This document shows positions 23,451-35,368 of a stretch of 64,000 nucleotides of DNA, in pieces. Location: positions 52,501-116,500 of the forward strand of contig JAYKKM010000007.1 in assembly GCA_035772405.1 (NCBI GenBank). Direction: 5' to 3'. The notes beneath the pieces were generated by a model. That model saw only the letters and a list, made by a program, of their open reading frames with translations. It made no database searches and was not told where the DNA came from. Position 1 is the first letter of the stretch, and each line of letters opens with the position of its first letter. Both the position numbers and the translations under genes were made by a program. This stretch comes from Chrysogorgia sp. JL179-B06 (lineage: Eukaryota > Cnidaria > Anthozoa > Scleralcyonacea > Chrysogorgiidae).

Positions 23451-24231
23451 TCATCCACGCATAGATGTACTCAAGTTATACTAATAGGATTTTGTTATGT
23501 TTACTTCGAATTTTGTTTGCTCATCTTGGTTCAAATATTATTTAAGAAATTGTTATATTATAGCTTCCATAAAATTATTGTCAGCGTAATTCGTCGCTGT
23601 AAATTTTTGAATGTAATATTGAATAAAGAAATTTAATTAGCGGCATGGAATATTGAAGTAGTTGTCTAATATATGCGGTGTATTGAAGGAATGTTTCTCC
23701 AAAAGTCACGTTTTTCATTCAAACGTTGATTAAATTATGCACTGATGGCACTGTAGAACTCTTTACATGTGACGATCTTGCTTTATTAAAATACTCCACG
23801 GCAGAATAGGCTATCGAAGAAAAATGTGTTCCTCATACTCACAGACATGAGACAGCATGCAAAAATTAAATAGCTTTGTTCGCGCAAACGTAACCCAGTT
23901 TACTCATTTATAATGTTGCCAATTGGACTTATGTACAAAGGGCTATCTCTGGTTAAGCATGTGATTCATTTGTATATTTATGTATTACACAGTTAATTAT
24001 ACGAAGGTACTCAGTACCTTCGTATATACAATTTGTTTGTTTTATTGCAGCGCTTTGAGTAATTTTAGTGGCGGACGTCAAATTTGAGATTTCAAGTCGC
24101 TGTAACAGCACCATTTTTTTGAATTTCGACATAAAACTTCGTACAGTAGGTCATGGGTAGGTGTACTTCACAGTTATGAAATAAAAATGGGGTGTGAAAT
24201 TTTCGTCTCAGTGACACTTTAAATATTTATC
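23451..24231. other. No supported gene
   Basis: AT-rich, with a CCTTCGTAT inverted pair near 24001-24025 and GTGACACTTTAAA at 24209. No coding exon or repeat family is convincing. Confidence 0.35.
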
Positions 24232-26721
24232 GTAATAATTACGTTCAAAGTATACTCGACGAAGCGGCCGGGCCGGCTGGCTGATTGCCGACTAAATTTC
24301 TAAGTATATAAACCGTTTTTACGAAGGGTATACACGTTCCTGTAATATAATAGACACGATTGGCCGAGATAACGTTCAAAATCTACGTACAACGACTGAC
24401 CGGCCTTTTAGGATTTGCTATCGACAGAGACTACAAATACAAATAATAATAATAATAATAAAAGACGTATTAGGAGCATTATACAATAGTCTCAATGGTC
24501 TTACAACAATATATTCTTAATGTTACTTATAAAACTAATTACAGTTTCATTATAAGATAAAGCCTACTACATATAATTACCTGCTGACTAAAAACTACTT
24601 AACATATCAATGCTTCTAAATAATTTATATTTCTAGTCTTAAGATATATTTCCGTTTGTCACTTGTCTGTCCTTTAGATTTTAGAATGCATGTTTGGTTG
24701 GAGTGGCCGTATAAACGGGGTGATTGTTAACGTTGGGATTTTTACAATGTGGCCGTTGGCCGTATATTAACGGGGTGACCGTATTAACGGGGTGACCGTA
24801 TTAACGGGGTATTTTTATAAGAACATTTATTGGCGTTTTGCTTGACAAAAAAAAAGTGACCGTAAAGTAGGCGTGGTTCCACTCCAGTTGTTATCATATA
24901 CGAAAATAGAGCCGACACTTCGTATATTTTAAATTGTGAGGTCGCAGTGATACTAGTGAAGAATGTTTCGCAGCAGTGACCAGTTTTTCGCTTACATGCA
25001 GGCAAAAACCGATGGCTATATCACGATTTTATTTATCTTTCACTGTTTCTGTTGTTTAAGCACAAATTCAGTGTTCGTCCACTCGCCAGTGAGAGGTCTA
25101 GCAACCAGTTTGTATCCAACTGTGGAAAAATGGTTACTTCAATCCTCGACAATCGATTTATCGGCTGTCGTTTCATATTATAAGTATCGCAAATTTAAAA
25201 CATATAGTCCCAACCCTAACCCTGAACCTAATACTAACCCTAACTCTTACGATAATGCTTTATTTTAGAAATAACAGCTGATTTTAATTTCGAATTTTAC
25301 TGTTGATAGTCTATATGTGACATCATTTCGAGGTTTATATCAAACTTCACCCGATTTATCAGTATCGCTATATATCTTATCTAGGTAGAGTTGTAAACCA
25401 TATCGCATGATACAGTCATGTTGTATTTACATGATAAAATTGCAAAGGCCAAAAAAGTATGGAACAGAACTTTCGGCATATCTTATCGCTTATCGCTATG
25501 TCTATGATAAACTTACTGTGTGTCGAATGGTTTCGGTTGCTGAAACACGATCGTCGTAAGTCGAGTCGTAAGTACTGCTGTGGCTTGCCCTTGGAACTGT
25601 ACGTTAGGCTTGCTTTGATTTTAAGAACGTGCTTGATACTTCTTAACATAAACATGACTGTTCTTAGCTTGCGGTGTAGCTCCCTGTACGATAAGGTCGA
25701 AATCAGAACATAAGTAAGAGTTAATCACCGAGAACGGGCGGTGTATCCGAGAACGCGTAGGGTCCGAGGGCTGTATTTCGTACGTTCGAGGTAATTAACT
25801 GCCTTATTTCATGATTGAGGAGGTTTTCTAACAAAGTTTTGCCCATTTTTCCACCTTGGACAAAGATTTTCCTAGTTTTTTCTTCATTTATTATATCTAA
25901 TTAGTATTCATAGGGATGCTATATATATATATAGATATATCCCGCGGTACATCAAAGAAAACGTTACAGTTATATGTTGGAGAGAGAACATTCCCGATTG
26001 CCTCACCAAAACTGTGGAATTCATTACCTGCACAGGAAATTAGAAGCATTGATGTGTTAAGTAGTTTTAAGTCAGCACTTAAGACTTTTCTTTTTTTAAA
26101 TTGGTAGTTTTTTGTTCATATGTAGTAGGCTTTATCTTATAATGAAAATCTTAGTTTATTTTCAAGATTGAAAGCGAAAAGACCAATCCAAAGAGAGGAA
26201 TTGTCGTCGTAATGGGCAAAGAAAGTTACAGAGAATGATGTTGATGCTGTTGACCGTAGTTCCTTCAGCTGAATTACGAAGGATTCATTATCACCGGTTC
26301 TAGAATTCGAAATTAAAATCAGCTGTTATTCTAATAGCTTTCGGTGGCATTCCTGTATATTTTTTTATTTTTCGGGTTTATTTCGAGACGGGTTTATCAG
26401 TTTGCTTTCAACAACAATGCGGCGGGCCGAGAGCAAACCCACGGGAGAGAAAACCCACGGGAGAGAAAACCCACGGGAGACGGGTTTTCTCTCGCCGGCC
26501 GCATTGTTGTTGAAACCAAAACATAAACCCGTCTCGAAACAAACCCGTCTCAAATAAACCCGTCTCGAAATAAACCCGTCTCGAAACACCAAGAGGCAGA
26601 CTTGGAGCAAGTCATTTCGGAACGGGTTGGTTAAACAACTCAGATGCTGTAAATCGAAAAACGAAGAACATTGATGAAGTGAACTTTTGAAGTGACGAGT
26701 TTACGCCTAGCGGGCGTCTTG
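24232..26721. repeat. Composite repeat copy 2 (blocks A, B, C, D contiguous)
   Basis: All four blocks found scattered over 12.25-21.04 kb lie here head to tail: A 24232-25261, B 25262-25723, C 25721-26089, D 26090-26721. Order and orientation are the same. The joins are seamless, making this the unexpanded version. It ends in the ACGCCTAGCGGGCGT hairpin and CTTG. Confidence 0.85.
25916..26107 (+). pseudogene. LINE ORF2 C-terminal fragment
   Basis: The frame reads RGTSKKTLQLYVGERTFPIA, SPKLWNSLPAQEIRSID, then SFKSALKTFLF. The W-N-S-L-P motif followed by F-K-x-x-L-K-T-x-L-F is the conserved end of ORF2 in L2/CR1-type LINEs. Nothing of the RT or endonuclease remains. It is inside composite block C. 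Confidence 0.75.
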
Positions 26722-26883
26722 TCCCCCAACACTTGACGCATTTTTTCTCAAATTAGATAATACCCAGTGTTCGCCAGTAACGAAGTTAAAGTACAGTGAT
26801 TAGTGAGTGGTTCGAGAATATATAGTTTGTTTCAGAAGTACTTTTCTGGAATATTTTTTTGCCATACTTTTACTTTTACTTAA

Positions 26884-27536
26884 AGAGTGAGTGTCAGGGT
26901 AGTGCTTTGCGCGCTTGTGTTTTTGTTTTCATACGAATTGATTGCAGCGCATCGCATCGTTAGAACTATAATTTGCATGTGAACTCTAGATTTATTTGGA
27001 AATGTTGAAATTGGAGTCCGATCCTGACTTCGGGGCGTTATGAAGTTAATGTTCAAGACGATTTGAACAGTTGTGGTTCGCTTGTTTGTGAACCACTGCG
27101 GGCCGCGCGCAACGCCGTTTCTGACGAACAAGCTGGCCCGGATGGCTTTAGTTCCTGAATCTTTGCAAATTCAAATGAACAAAACATCAGAAGAAACAAA
27201 ATATATTTCTTTACTAGTCACTCATCAAACACTTCCATTCGCAAACTTATTCGCGCTGTTTCAGCAGCATAACCTGGCCTTCCACGCTTCGGAGGCGAAG
27301 CGCTCGTAGCAGCTTCTATGTATCGAAAAGATTACTATAGTAAATTATCAATTTTACGAAAAATATCACAATAATTGATCACTCAGGTATATTTACTTCT
27401 TAGAAAACTTGAAAATGGATAATTTATAAGAAGGATTGATCAAATATCGACGGATTCGTTTCTGAACTGAAATAGGCGTCCCATAAAATGGCCGCCAAGA
27501 AGAAAACAAGCGCGCAAAGCACTACCCTGACACTCA
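26884..27536. mobile_element. TTAA-type MITE, copy A
   Basis: Ends AGAGTGAGTGTCAGGGTAGT and its complement (right end lacking CTCT) are flanked by TTAA (26880-26883, 27537-27540). The same element occurs at 31783-32415. Target: a CCATACTTTTACTTTTACTTAAG repeat whose neighbours at 27553 and 27590 show the empty site. A ~60-codon frame is shared by both copies (SLQIQMNKTSEETKYISLLV) but has no known domain. Confidence 0.8.
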
Positions 27537-27540
27537 TTAA

Positions 27541-27690
27541 GTAAGATTTTCAGGCCATACTTTTACTTTTACTTAAGTAATATTTTCCGGCCATACTTTT
27601 ACTTTTACTTAAGTCAGATTTTCAGGCCATACTTTTACTTAAGTAAAAACTGAGGAGTTACTTTTTACTTTTATTTAAGTACAAAATATC
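27541..27690. repeat. CCATACTTTTACTTTTACTTAAG tandem repeat
   Basis: Four irregular copies, including one left of the MITE at 26860. No coding content. Confidence 0.75.
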
Positions 27691-29000
27691 AGTACTTTGC
27701 TGAACACTGATATTAATACCGTTGCAGAAATTCTCGACTTGGAATATCAAAAATCGAATATAAAATATAAAAAAATTAACTTTCTTTGGATTTTCGGTCG
27801 GGCGGCACATCAGTATATTTTATAACAAAATAAAAATAAATTTGTACGCGGGTTTCAAAATAAGGTCGGGTGGTGATGAGAATCAAGTATAATTTTTTTT
27901 ATGTGGCCTAAAATAGAGTCACTATAGGAGACGCTACAAACTTGACGTCGTCTTCGTTTTACACAAACGTCACTGACGGCAACGTTGAGTCAATTGCTAG
28001 AACGTCAGCATCAGGCCAGTTAGGGGGCTGTTTGCATGAATCCGGATTCAGTTTCATTCCGGATTGAACGCGAATTCAAACCGCGTTTCAGGATCGAAAA
28101 TCGCGCGAAAGGCTGAAATTTCAAGATGGCGATCTATAACATTATATTTATAGCGGGTATGTTTCTTTCAGAGATTTCCGCGCTTGTACATTTCAACATG
28201 TGCCTTAAACGGATAATTTGGCGAAGAATAAACATAAAGAAAAGGGGAAAAGCATTGCTAGCAACGATAATCGATGCGATCGCAAGTAAACAAGCATTTA
28301 ATCCATCTTTAATTTCTGATATGACATCGGCACAATTCCTCTCTCTAGCTGCAAATTGAAAAAATTGTTGTCTATAAATGTTAAAAGCACGCATATGTGT
28401 TGTTCGTTTCAGTCCTCTAGCTCTAAAACTGACTTGGGTTGATGCTAGCTATAATAATTTTACATTTCGGTTGCTCATATATCGAGAAAGGGCCGACAAT
28501 CTTGCACCGCTTGAATATGGGGGATTGAACTGCGTCTCATTCCGGAATATCAAACTCTAATAATTCATGAACCAAAAACAAAGAAAATCAACTCCGTGAC
28601 GGACCGAACTGCGGGATATGTAATCTTAATTATCATAGGATTTTGATGATTTCAACCTCAAATTTCTCTGTAAACACTGACTTGTTTGACTTTGAGATGC
28701 CATTTCAAAGCCTCCAATTCGGACTGGACTGCAACCTCTTCGCCTCGGACTGCAACTGATTGCGCCAGTACGCATTGTCGGCTTTGAAAATTCAACGGTT
28801 TGTGGCTTGATTCAGCGATCGATAAAATTCAAACTTGCTATCTATGACACCGTCACCGCTTTAGGTTTTTTAGCTTTGCAAGAGAATAGTTGAAAAATAC
28901 GCCGGTTGCCGTTGAAGCAAGAACGCCGGCCGCTACGTGTTTGAGCAATAGAATTTTATGTCATATACAAAGAGCTTTGACTGTCTCAAGAGTAATTATC
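27691..29000. other. No supported gene
   Basis: A CCGGATTCAGTTTCATTCCGG hairpin near 28043 and short frames without motifs are all I see. Confidence 0.3.
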
Positions 29001-29009
29001 ATACGACAC

Positions 29010-29480
29010 ACCAAGCTCGAATCGATCGTCAAGCTCGAATCCTCAGAAAAATGATTCCTGTATTGAACCTGTAACCTTCTGATTGCCGGTGAGACTAGAT
29101 TACTGTCCGGGACTAGAATCATTTTTCTGAGGATACGAGCTTGACGATCGTACTGGACTACTCCAAAGCTCTCCCACATTCACTACTCAGTGCAGTGTAT
29201 ATATTAACACATCCGAACATTACCGATATATACATATATCATTCAGACATATATCAATCGAACAGTACATATAACAGTACATATATGGCAGTATATATCA
29301 ATCGAACCAGTATTAGTACAGGTTCGATTATTGTCCGGGACTCAGAATAATTTTTCTGAGGATACGAGCTTGACGATCGTCCATGAGTGTCGTCTGTCTA
29401 CTCCAAGTTCTCCCATATTCACTACAGCAGTGTGTATATTAACACAAGTAATTATCATGCCGTCGTGACTACGGCTGACT
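29010..29480. repeat. Inverted fragments of the tRNA-like SINE family
   Basis: GTAACCTTCTGATTGCCGG (29079) and TTTTTCTGAGGATACGAGCTTGACGATCGT (29130 and 29352, shortened here) match the body of the SINEs at 50.4-51.0 kb in both orientations. They are broken and partly tandem. Confidence 0.65.
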
Positions 29481-30245
29481 CGGTTGACAACGTAGAAAAA
29501 GCATTTTTACGATGCTGAAAGACAACGCGGAACCAGAGTGATTACTGAAGCCTTGCGGAAAAGCTTAAGCTTATACTCGTGACTAACACAGATTGATCAA
29601 GTGTTTTTCTTCAAGGACTTAAGAGCAAAAACGAGTGCATGCGATTGTGTATCTTGATGAAATTTCAATGTATATATACACCATTTAATACCATTATTAA
29701 ACTTTCTACCGTAGCTGTAGTCCATGCGATTGTCCATCTTGAAATATAAATACAACACTATTTAATGCCACTGTTAAACTTTCTACCGTAGCTGTAGTCC
29801 GTGCGATTGTGTATCTTTAAATTTCAATGTATATATATATACACCATTAATAATACCACTGTTAAACTTTCTACCGTAGCCGACGAGCCGTAATATATTA
29901 TTATTCAACGTATTCACCCAAAATAGAAAAAAGGGGGCCACTTCAACCGCACGAGACGAAGTAGAATTGCAAAAATGTTGTTTACCACAGGGTACAACAA
30001 GCCGAGTCTAGGTTTACCCTCCATTTTTTTTCAATGTCGAGACACGTGATCGAGATATTACATTGCAATTGTACTGATCATCCCGATAGGACTTTGGCAC
30101 TTTGCGAATTTTGCTAGTTTTCATGGGCCATAGTATTAACACAGTGCAATGCATTTTATCGAGTGCTTTCCCAAAAAAAAACGAGAATTTTTCTTTGTTT
30201 TGTCTTTTGTTCTGATGTTATTACTATCCTTTATCTGTCACAGAC
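29481..30245. repeat. Tandem ~125-bp repeats (TTTCTACCGTAGC)
   Basis: The word AAACTTTCTACCGTAGC occurs at about 29700, 29783 and 29864, with GCGATTGT...ATCTT between, indicating three diverged tandem units at 29640-29880. The rest is unassigned. Confidence 0.5.
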
Positions 30246-30864
30246 TTGACTGCATTTCTTTGTAATTCCGCGCCTTTTGTTTTCTCCGATTATGATAATA
30301 TGCTTTTGCGTACATGCGGAACCACGGCGAAAGTTAAGTACTTTGTTGATTATCATTCCTCCCCGAGATACGTGACAGCCGGAGTACCACAGGGAAGTAT
30401 TTTGGGCCCACGCTTAGTTATTCATCACACGTATCTACAGCGCCTGCTGCCATCTCATCTTCTCTCCAACAGGATCTAAATGATGTTTCACAATGGTCAA
30501 CAAGAAACAAGATGGTAGTAAACACAGCGAAGACGAAATGTCTGCTGGTGTCTGGAAAACGTCTTGGAAGTAAAATGATTCAGACAGCGAACAGGTCGAT
30601 AACCAGAAAATAAATTGCCAGGTGTTATTATTGATAAACACCTAAGCTTTGATACACATATTGAAGCCCTGTGTAAAAAGCTGTCACAGAGAATAGCGGT
30701 ACTCAGAAAAATAAGAAGATTCCTCCCTATTGAACAACGCCATCAATATCACAACGCAATGATCAAACAAGTAATGCTACTATGGATCAACTGTTTGGTC
30801 GAATTGTTCTGTGAAAAAAACAAAATGAGAGGTTTTAAGTTGCAAAAACGTGCTGCCCGAGTTA

Positions 30865-31665
30865 AGGTCGGGTGATACGTGCGATTTTTTTCTCGCGCCG
30901 GCAACGCAACGGGTCAAATTTCATTGCGTTGCCAGCGCGAGTGATGAAATTGCACGTGTCGCATATCTGGCGCGGTAACGCAATTGTAACCCGATGCGTT
31001 CAGCAATCGTTGCGGAAAGTTGAAATGTTTGAACTTTCGGCAACGATTGCCGAAAATATCAAATTACCCAAGCATTGTTTCAGCAGGAAACGCAATGATT
31101 ATTTTAAGCCAGCCAATGAAATTCGTTTTTGTATGGCCAGTGTGCTGTAGCGCAGGCTCGTTTCTTTCTGTTTCTATTTCTAAACAAACAAACATGGACG
31201 AGTATTTCTGCTGGCTTGATTGATTCACGCATTACTGTGTCTTTCTTGTATAGCGTTTCAGATAGGTTATCAAATATCTTTTTGAAATGTTCAAACCATT
31301 TGCATAAATTTCTCAAATCCTGGTGTGTCGTGGGCAGCTAAATCAGGAAGAAATTGACTGAAATAACCTTTGTTGTTTCTCTCTAGAAGCCAGGGTCGGC
31401 TCCAAATACGTTTTTCTTCTTTTATATCCTCTTCGTTATCCTCTTCCAACAAAAGCATTGCGCTATGACCACGAGTTCTTTCCGCGCGACGCCTACGTTG
31501 GTGTGATGTTGGCAAAACACTAGTTCCCTGTTTTTTCATGTTAATAATTCCGACGCGGCAAAGCTACTATTGCTCGTGTAACCACTTCGCTCGTGCGGGC
31601 AACGCAATAAAATTTGCCCCGTTGCGTTGCCGGCGCGAGAAAAAATCGCACGTGTCACCCGACCT
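30865..31665 (-). mobile_element. PIF/Harbinger deletion derivative, TTA target duplication
   Basis: Termini AGGTCGGGTGA...ACGTGCGATTTTTTCTCGCG are inverted at the right end and flanked by TTA (30862-30864, 31666-31668), the typical 3-bp Harbinger target. It carries only the N-terminal part of the transposase on the minus strand and lacks the DDE core, so it needs an outside transposase. Confidence 0.85.
31104..31539 (-). pseudogene. Harbinger transposase N-terminal fragment, frameshifted
   Basis: The minus-strand frame reads IWSRPWLLERNNKGYFSQFL and changes frame near 31296. It then reads EHFKKIFDNLSETLYKKDTV, MRESIKPAEIL. This follows the HARBI1-like N-terminal pattern (W-x-R-P-W; K-K-D-T-x-M-R; P-x-E-x-L). 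The catalytic DDE domain is absent. Confidence 0.75.
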
Positions 31666-31782
31666 TTATCTTAGGAGCTGACACAAGAGCGAACAGTGTA
31701 GAACTCTTTAAAAAACTAGATTGGCTACCATTTTATGATGAAGTAGCGTTAAATAGGTGTATTTTAATTCATAAGCGCTTAA

Positions 31783-32415
31783 AGAGTGAGTGTCAGGGTA
31801 GTGCTTTGCGCGCTTGTGTTTTTGTTTTCATACGAATTGATTGCAGTGCATTGCATCGTTAGAACTATAATTTGCATGTGAACTCTAGATTTATTTGGAA
31901 ATGTTGAAATTGGAGTCCGATCCTGACTTCGGGGCGTTATGAAGTTAATGTTCAAGACGATTTGAACAGTTGCGGTTCGCTTGTTTGTGAACCACTGCGG
32001 GCCGCGCGGATGGCTTTAGTTACTGAATCTTTGCAAATTCAAATGAACAAAACATCAGAAGAAACAAAATATATTTCTTTACTAGTCACTCATCAAACAC
32101 TTCCATTCGCAAACTTATTCGCGCTGTTTCAGCAGCATAACCGGCCCGGCCTTCCACGCTTCGGAGGCGAAGCGCTAGTCGTAGCAGCTTCTATGTATCG
32201 AAAAGATTACTATAGTAAATTATCAATTTTACGAAAAATATCACAATAATTGATCACTCAGGTATATTTACTTCTTAGAAAACTTGAAAATGGATAATTT
32301 ATAAGAAGGATTGATCAAATATCGACGGATTCGTTTGTGAACTGAAACAGGCGTCCCATAAAATGGCCGCCAAGAAGAAAACAAGCGCGCAAAGCACTAC
32401 CCTGACACTCACTCT
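31783..32415. mobile_element. TTAA-type MITE, copy B, inside LINE ORF2
   Basis: Complete inverted ends AGAGTGAGTGTCAGGGTAGT are flanked by TTAA on both sides (31779-31782, 32416-32419). It is highly similar to 26884-27536. Excision leaving one TTAA restores the LINE reading frame, proving the boundaries. Confidence 0.9.
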
Positions 32416-33023
32416 TTAAAGGGAAACTGTCCCGCCTATATGTATGATCTTTTAAAGTGTAACGCAGACTTACACACCCGTTGTAGTCGCTATGGTTCCC
32501 ACGTTTCAAACGTGAAATCGTATGCTGTGTCGTCTTCCAGACTTTGGAACTCATTGCCCAATAACTTGAAGAAAGAACAGTCATTACCTTTGTTTAGAAA
32601 GGTATTTTTAGTCATTTCCAGTCACGTTATAGTAACGTGGAGCATTTTAGTCAAGTCTAATTGAATTATCTATCATTCAGATTTTAATACTATAGTTATT
32701 GTAATATCTACCTTATTGTAATATTTACTCTATTGTACCTATTTTACCTATAGCTTATATATTTATTTATCTTTGTAATATTTCTAGAGGGCCACTAGTT
32801 CATCAGTTGAATTACTGTACCCTCATTAAATAAAGTTGATACATACATACATACATTCTACAATTAGGCATATTAATCAACACCCCCGAAAAAATCTTTA
32901 TACGAGATTCAGTCGGCAGAAGTTATATTTTAGTCGGCAGAAATTATATTTTAGACGTGTTCGATTTAACACGGACAAGTAGAATCATTAACTATTAGCA
33001 GTTATCAGTTTAAATTAATTTAT

Positions 33024-34056
33024 GCGTGTGTCATCGGCTTCCACGAGGGGGGGACCCCGGGCAAATGTGGGGACTTTCCAAACGTCTAGTGCAATTCACC
33101 CACCTATACTGGGGCATTATTTTTGATCAAACTCATTGTCCCCCAGGGTTTAATAAGAGCAAAAATCTTTGGCAATTTGGCTGATTCAATATAAAAATGT
33201 TTAGCCAAATTCAAGTTTCATTAGCCAAACAAACACTGACGAAGTATAAAATATTGTTAAAGGGGAACTGCAGTCAAAAAAGAAGTTGCTATCAAACAAA
33301 ATATATTTAAGTATAATGCTTAGAAATGTTGATAGTTTTATGATATCTCATATCTAGTCTTGCACTCGAATAATTATATAAATGCGTTCATGCAGAGGCT
33401 TTTCATAGGCACGCGGGCAGGAGGGATGGGGGTGTTTACCTGCGTGCGGGAGGCGAAGCGCGCGAGGAGAGATGGGCCACCTTCCCGTCGTGCTCCGCGC
33501 GCCTTCGCTGGTTGCCAGTTTGGCCTATTTTCGGCCAAATATGTCGAATTTGGCTTTTTCGAAAACAGTTTGGCCGGCAGAAAAATGACCAGCTGGCCAA
33601 ATTGATTTTGGCCTTTTTGAAAATTCTCGTCAATACACTTTTTCTATGCTTAAATGCGCCTTATATTTACGTATTTCATTCGTAAATGGAACTCTTACTA
33701 CCAACCCACTGAGCCTGACTCGCATGCACCTTGTATGCCCGATTTGTTTCGAAATTAAAAACACATGTCACATACTCGCGGACCCTTATATTTTGTGACT
33801 TGATGCTTACTAACCGAGGAGGACTGGAGTGAGATGCAGTTTTTCTCTTCAATCAATTCAATTCAAAAAAAGTGAATCAGGAAAACTGGAAATACAAAGT
33901 CCCCACAATTTCCCCAGGGGTGGTATTAACTGTAAATATATTCTCCCTCATTTCCCCCACTACTCACGGAGAAGTATTTGCCCCAAAGTCCCCATAAAGT
34001 CCCCACATTTCCCCAAGTATGCCTGGGGTCCCCCCTAGGAAGCCGATGACACACGC
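33024..34056. mobile_element. Inverted-repeat element with GGGGACC/GGTCCCC ends
   Basis: GCGTGTGTCATCGGCTTCC at the left is complementary to GGAAGCCGATGACACACGC at the right, each followed inward by a G/C-rich GGGGACCCC-type stretch and TGGGGACTTT-like words. No transposase frame. AT flanks both ends. Confidence 0.65.
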
Positions 34057-35145
34057 ATTAAAACTACCAAATTTAAGACTTGCAAATCTAATGTTGATAT
34101 TAAATGTTTTGTTTATATGTAAATGTAATCAACGAGAGAACATAAATTTATTAAAATGTTTTCATTTCGTATTGACCTCCTAGTGCGAAGATACACCACA
34201 ACGTGATGATTCTTCATGTGCGCCCCCTCTTTTAAACAACCCTGTTTCCGCCACTGTTTTACAAGCTAGGGCGTCAGTCGGTTGAAGTGAGCTTTACTTA
34301 CACTCCCCCTGTAAAATTTTCTGAGTACGGCCTTGAGTACATGTACAGTATGTATCTTTTCTATATCCCTCTTGATATTAAAATATGAAGGAGGGTATGA
34401 AATTTTTTTAAATTATTTGAGGGGGTATCAAGTAATTTCTTGAATGGATCGATGGTGTACGAAACATTTTTCGATCGATTTTGTTGAAAAAGATTCTGGG
34501 TTTGAAATATTGTAAAAAATTTGAGATCGTTGTCAAAGGATGTTTATTCAGAGACGCAACTACAAAATTTCGAGGGCAGGGGTTGAACATGGTCCAAAAC
34601 CTTTCTCGTTTTGGCAGGCATCCCGCCGCAATTTTTTTCTCCATTTCCCGCCCCAGTCCCCCCGCGTCTATCCCTTACCCGGTGATGCCTGTCGAAGGAA
34701 GGCTAGGGTTTAAACGCAAAAAAAGGGCAAAGTCGCTCAGTCATTAGCCCCCCAAAGTACAACATCTTCCGCCGCCAAGTGCAACCTCTAGGGGGGTTGG
34801 AGCATGCTCCCCTCTCTGGAATTGTATTTCCTGCATTCTGAGACTGTTCCTCACAGAATTGTCAGGTTCATCGATTGTACCCAAAATGCGCACGTTTGGG
34901 TCCACGCGAAACGATTTCGGATAAATGATATAGCGAAATAAATTTCCCGTCAATAAAGTCGGTGCCAGCCAGATTCTGTCAGATTCTCCGCATTAAATAT
35001 TTAAATTACTTCCTCGCGTGTTTTCGTCCATCTGTTTCATGTCTCGCGTGTTTTCTCGCATATATTACATAAACACCGTTGCTATTATACATTTGACAAA
35101 TATGCGAAAAAGACAGTATTCCTTGTTAAAGTGGTTGCAGATACG
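34057..35145. other. Upstream region of BBS4; no other gene seen
   Basis: The last few hundred bases before the BBS4 start contain TCTCGCGTGTTTTCTCGCAT and TCCTCGCGTGTTTTCG repeats (35000-35060) and probably hold the promoter. No TATA box or X-box for RFX could be identified with confidence. Confidence 0.35.
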
Positions 35146-35368
35146 ATGAGTGCAGAACGCTCCAGCCAACCCTCTGGGTCAGAAGTAGACGAGGCTGGTG
35201 AAGATCGACTAGAAAGTCCTCCTCACGCTTCGTCAAGTGATGACAGCATCAGTACTCATGCTGGCACTTCAGGCCCTAACGACGAGACTGCTACCAAAAC
35301 AGAACGACAAAATGAGCCAACCTGCAGCCCTCCTAAACTTACTAAGCCAAAAAGACGTGCAGGCAAAG
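35146..35368 (+). CDS. BBS4: BBS4 exon 1 (residues 1-74)
   Basis: Starts at [20 protein letters not shown] and ends AGK plus one base before the GTAATA donor. Low-complexity acidic/Ser leader, poorly conserved in the family. Confidence 0.85.

Larger units (their letters stand above)
30246..32858 (+). mobile_element. LINE (L2/CR1-like) ORF2 remnant split by two DNA elements
   Basis: The first part carries the RT motif YVTAGVPQGSILGPRL. The catalytic Tyr/Phe-Ala-Asp-Asp box is missing through a deletion. A second part has GVIIDKHLSFDTHIEALCKK. The C-terminus (LGADTRANSVELFKKLDWLP; SSSRLWNSLPNNLKKEQ) follows. The 3' end is AATAAAGTTG plus (CATA)n at 32828-32858. A Harbinger derivative and a TTAA element interrupt the frame. 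Removing each with one copy of its target duplication rejoins ORF2 in frame (RAARV to ILGADTR; HKRLK to GKLS). Confidence 0.8.
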
